DNA from: Proteromonas lacertae
Lineage: Eukaryota; Sar; Bigyra; Opalinata; Proteromonadidae
DNA: 64,000 bases
Direction: 5' to 3'
Assembly (NCBI GenBank): GCA_002245135.1
Contig: NGBS01000583.1
Span: forward strand, 372,001-436,000
Positions within the stretch are counted from its first letter, which is position 1; each line of letters starts with the position of its first letter. Below are positions 62,924-64,000 of this stretch, in pieces. The notes under the pieces were generated by a model. The model worked only from the letters and a program-made list of their open reading frames with translations. It did no database searches and was not told where the DNA came from. The translations under genes were made by a program, and so were the position numbers.

Positions 62924-64000
62924 TCACATACTCTTCTGACTATTTCCAGCAGCTAATCCAGTTGCACTAGTACTTTGCATACCTGACATGGCAATAGCTA
63001 TACCAGATTTCATTCCACTATTACTACTATTATTACTTCTTACAGACACTACTTTAGATCTAAATACACCACCAAAACCAGCATTCTCCCATTGTGGAGG
63101 TTTGTCAAAACCATTGACGAGTAAAGCATTAAATTAAGAAATACAATTCAATTGATAAATATATAATAAATAAAAAAGATATAATATTCTCTACCACTTA
63201 TATAAATACCATCTTGCATCACTTTCATAAACACTGCACTTTGAGCTTGAGGTTCCATCTTTGCATAGTTATTATACCAATTCATTAATGTTTTAGCACC
63301 TTCAAAATGAGCTGATGATTGGAATGTATAAAATGCATTTACATTAATCAAATCTTCTATTTCAGTCATTGCTTTATCAAATATATCTAATGTTAAAACA
63401 CTTGATTCCATTTCTTTAGTTATTTGTTTTTTCATAGAATCATTAATATTGATTTCTAAATCACCTTTTTCAGATATAAATCTATTGTAAATATGAACAA
63501 TACATTCATGCATCAAATCTTCACCAATCTGATCTACTGAATTTCTTAATTCATTCACAGCTTCCCAAAATATGATATTTTCTTCTTGTAATAAATCTTT
63601 CATATGTTTTTGCAAATACATTCTAGTTATTGGATTTTTCAGTACTTGAGAAAACATGGATTTATTATCTGGTGAAATATCTGGATTTCTAAATAAAAAC
63701 CATTGTTTATATGGTGTTAAACCAATCATCACAAATATCAATAGGAATATAACAGCTACATAAATATAACCAATGACAACTTGATTTGGAAAACCATTTT
63801 CTCTAATAAATGAAGTTAATGGATTTATAAACAATATCAAACTACCAATACCACAAACTCTTGTTACTTGAAGAGTTGCTTTACCTAATTCAGCTTTGGA
63901 AGTCATAATCTTTACTGCATAACCTATATTGATAAGCGCAATTAACATCTAAATATATTATTATATATATTTATATACGATAAGAATATCTACAAAACCA
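62924..64000 (-). CDS. Membrane-linked RGS-domain protein (5' partial)
   Basis: 3' part of a gene continuing past the right edge. An exon of about 265 codons from 63948 has hydrophobic helices at its start (ALINIGYAVKIM, GIGSLILFINPL, GYIYVAVIFLLIFVMIGLTP). An RGS domain follows: SMFSQVLKNPITRMYLQKHM, LLQEENIIFWEAVNELRN, VLTLDIFDKAMTEIEDLI. RGS domains speed GTP hydrolysis on G-alpha; a membrane part plus RGS suggests a 7TM-RGS receptor. The last exon (about 63130-62924) is Gly/Ser-rich, with FDKPPQWENAGFGGVF, ending SQKSM-TGA. No canonical AG fits the final junction, so that splice is unresolved. Confidence 0.82.

Overview
The window is nuclear DNA from a very AT-rich unicellular eukaryote. 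Genes are split by tiny spliceosomal introns (mostly about 20-45 nt, starting GTAT and ending TAG), spacers are short, the code is standard (TAA, TAG and TGA all end genes), and many proteins carry Asn-, Ser- or Asp-rich tracts. The gene set is clearly eukaryotic: Rab6, kinesin-13, SRPK kinase, a four-domain voltage-gated cation channel, an RGS membrane protein, ABCB transporter, CHORD protein and AAA ATPase. PPR, RsfS/MALSU1-like and mS26-like genes imply mitochondria that translate. I cannot place the lineage; an amoebozoan, an early-branching fungus or another protist would fit.

Layout: 1-8.9 kb (+) holds the 3' part of one and all of a second large gene encoding tandem helical repeats. 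These repeats resemble the C-terminal helical lid of Hsp70. A PPR gene (9-10.8 kb) and an Hsp70-like gene (11-12.5 kb, +) follow. A third lid-repeat gene lies convergently on the minus strand (12.6-18 kb). The Hsp70-like protein stops exactly where the lid of a normal Hsp70 begins, so a lidless Hsp70 is flanked by genes that carry only lid-like domains. This is the strongest candidate for an undescribed system here. 18.1-22.3 kb (-) is an ABCB transporter. 22.5-24.2 kb is a divergent pair: a coiled-coil protein (-) and an mS26-like mitoribosomal protein (+). 24.4-27.2 kb is a GON4L-like SANT protein.

27.5-27.8 kb (-) holds a cluster of three box C/D snoRNAs whose guides match conserved rRNA. 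SRPK (+), Rab6 (-), an RsfS-family protein (+), an HMG-box-like acidic protein (+), and a SAM-kinesin-13 (-) lie at 28-38.3 kb. 38.8-42.4 kb (+) encodes an unusual fusion of a permuted NlpC/P60-like domain, a cNMP-binding-like domain and membrane helices. An EF-hand-like protein (-), a two-domain AAA ATPase (+), an AGTRAP-like membrane protein (-) and a CHORD protein (+) follow. 48.2-54.4 kb (-) is one large cell-surface protein with putative Ig (He_PIG) repeats and a PA14 domain. 54.7-56.6 kb (+) is a protein kinase with a long C-terminal extension. 56.8-62.6 kb (-) is a Cav-type channel, and the right edge holds the 3' part of an RGS-domain membrane protein.

A short GGCTTGA / TCAAGCC-like element sits about 20-60 nt upstream of many start codons and helps choose starts. 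Three single-base frame breaks (two in Hsp70, one in PPR) look like homopolymer or short-repeat indels and may be assembly errors.
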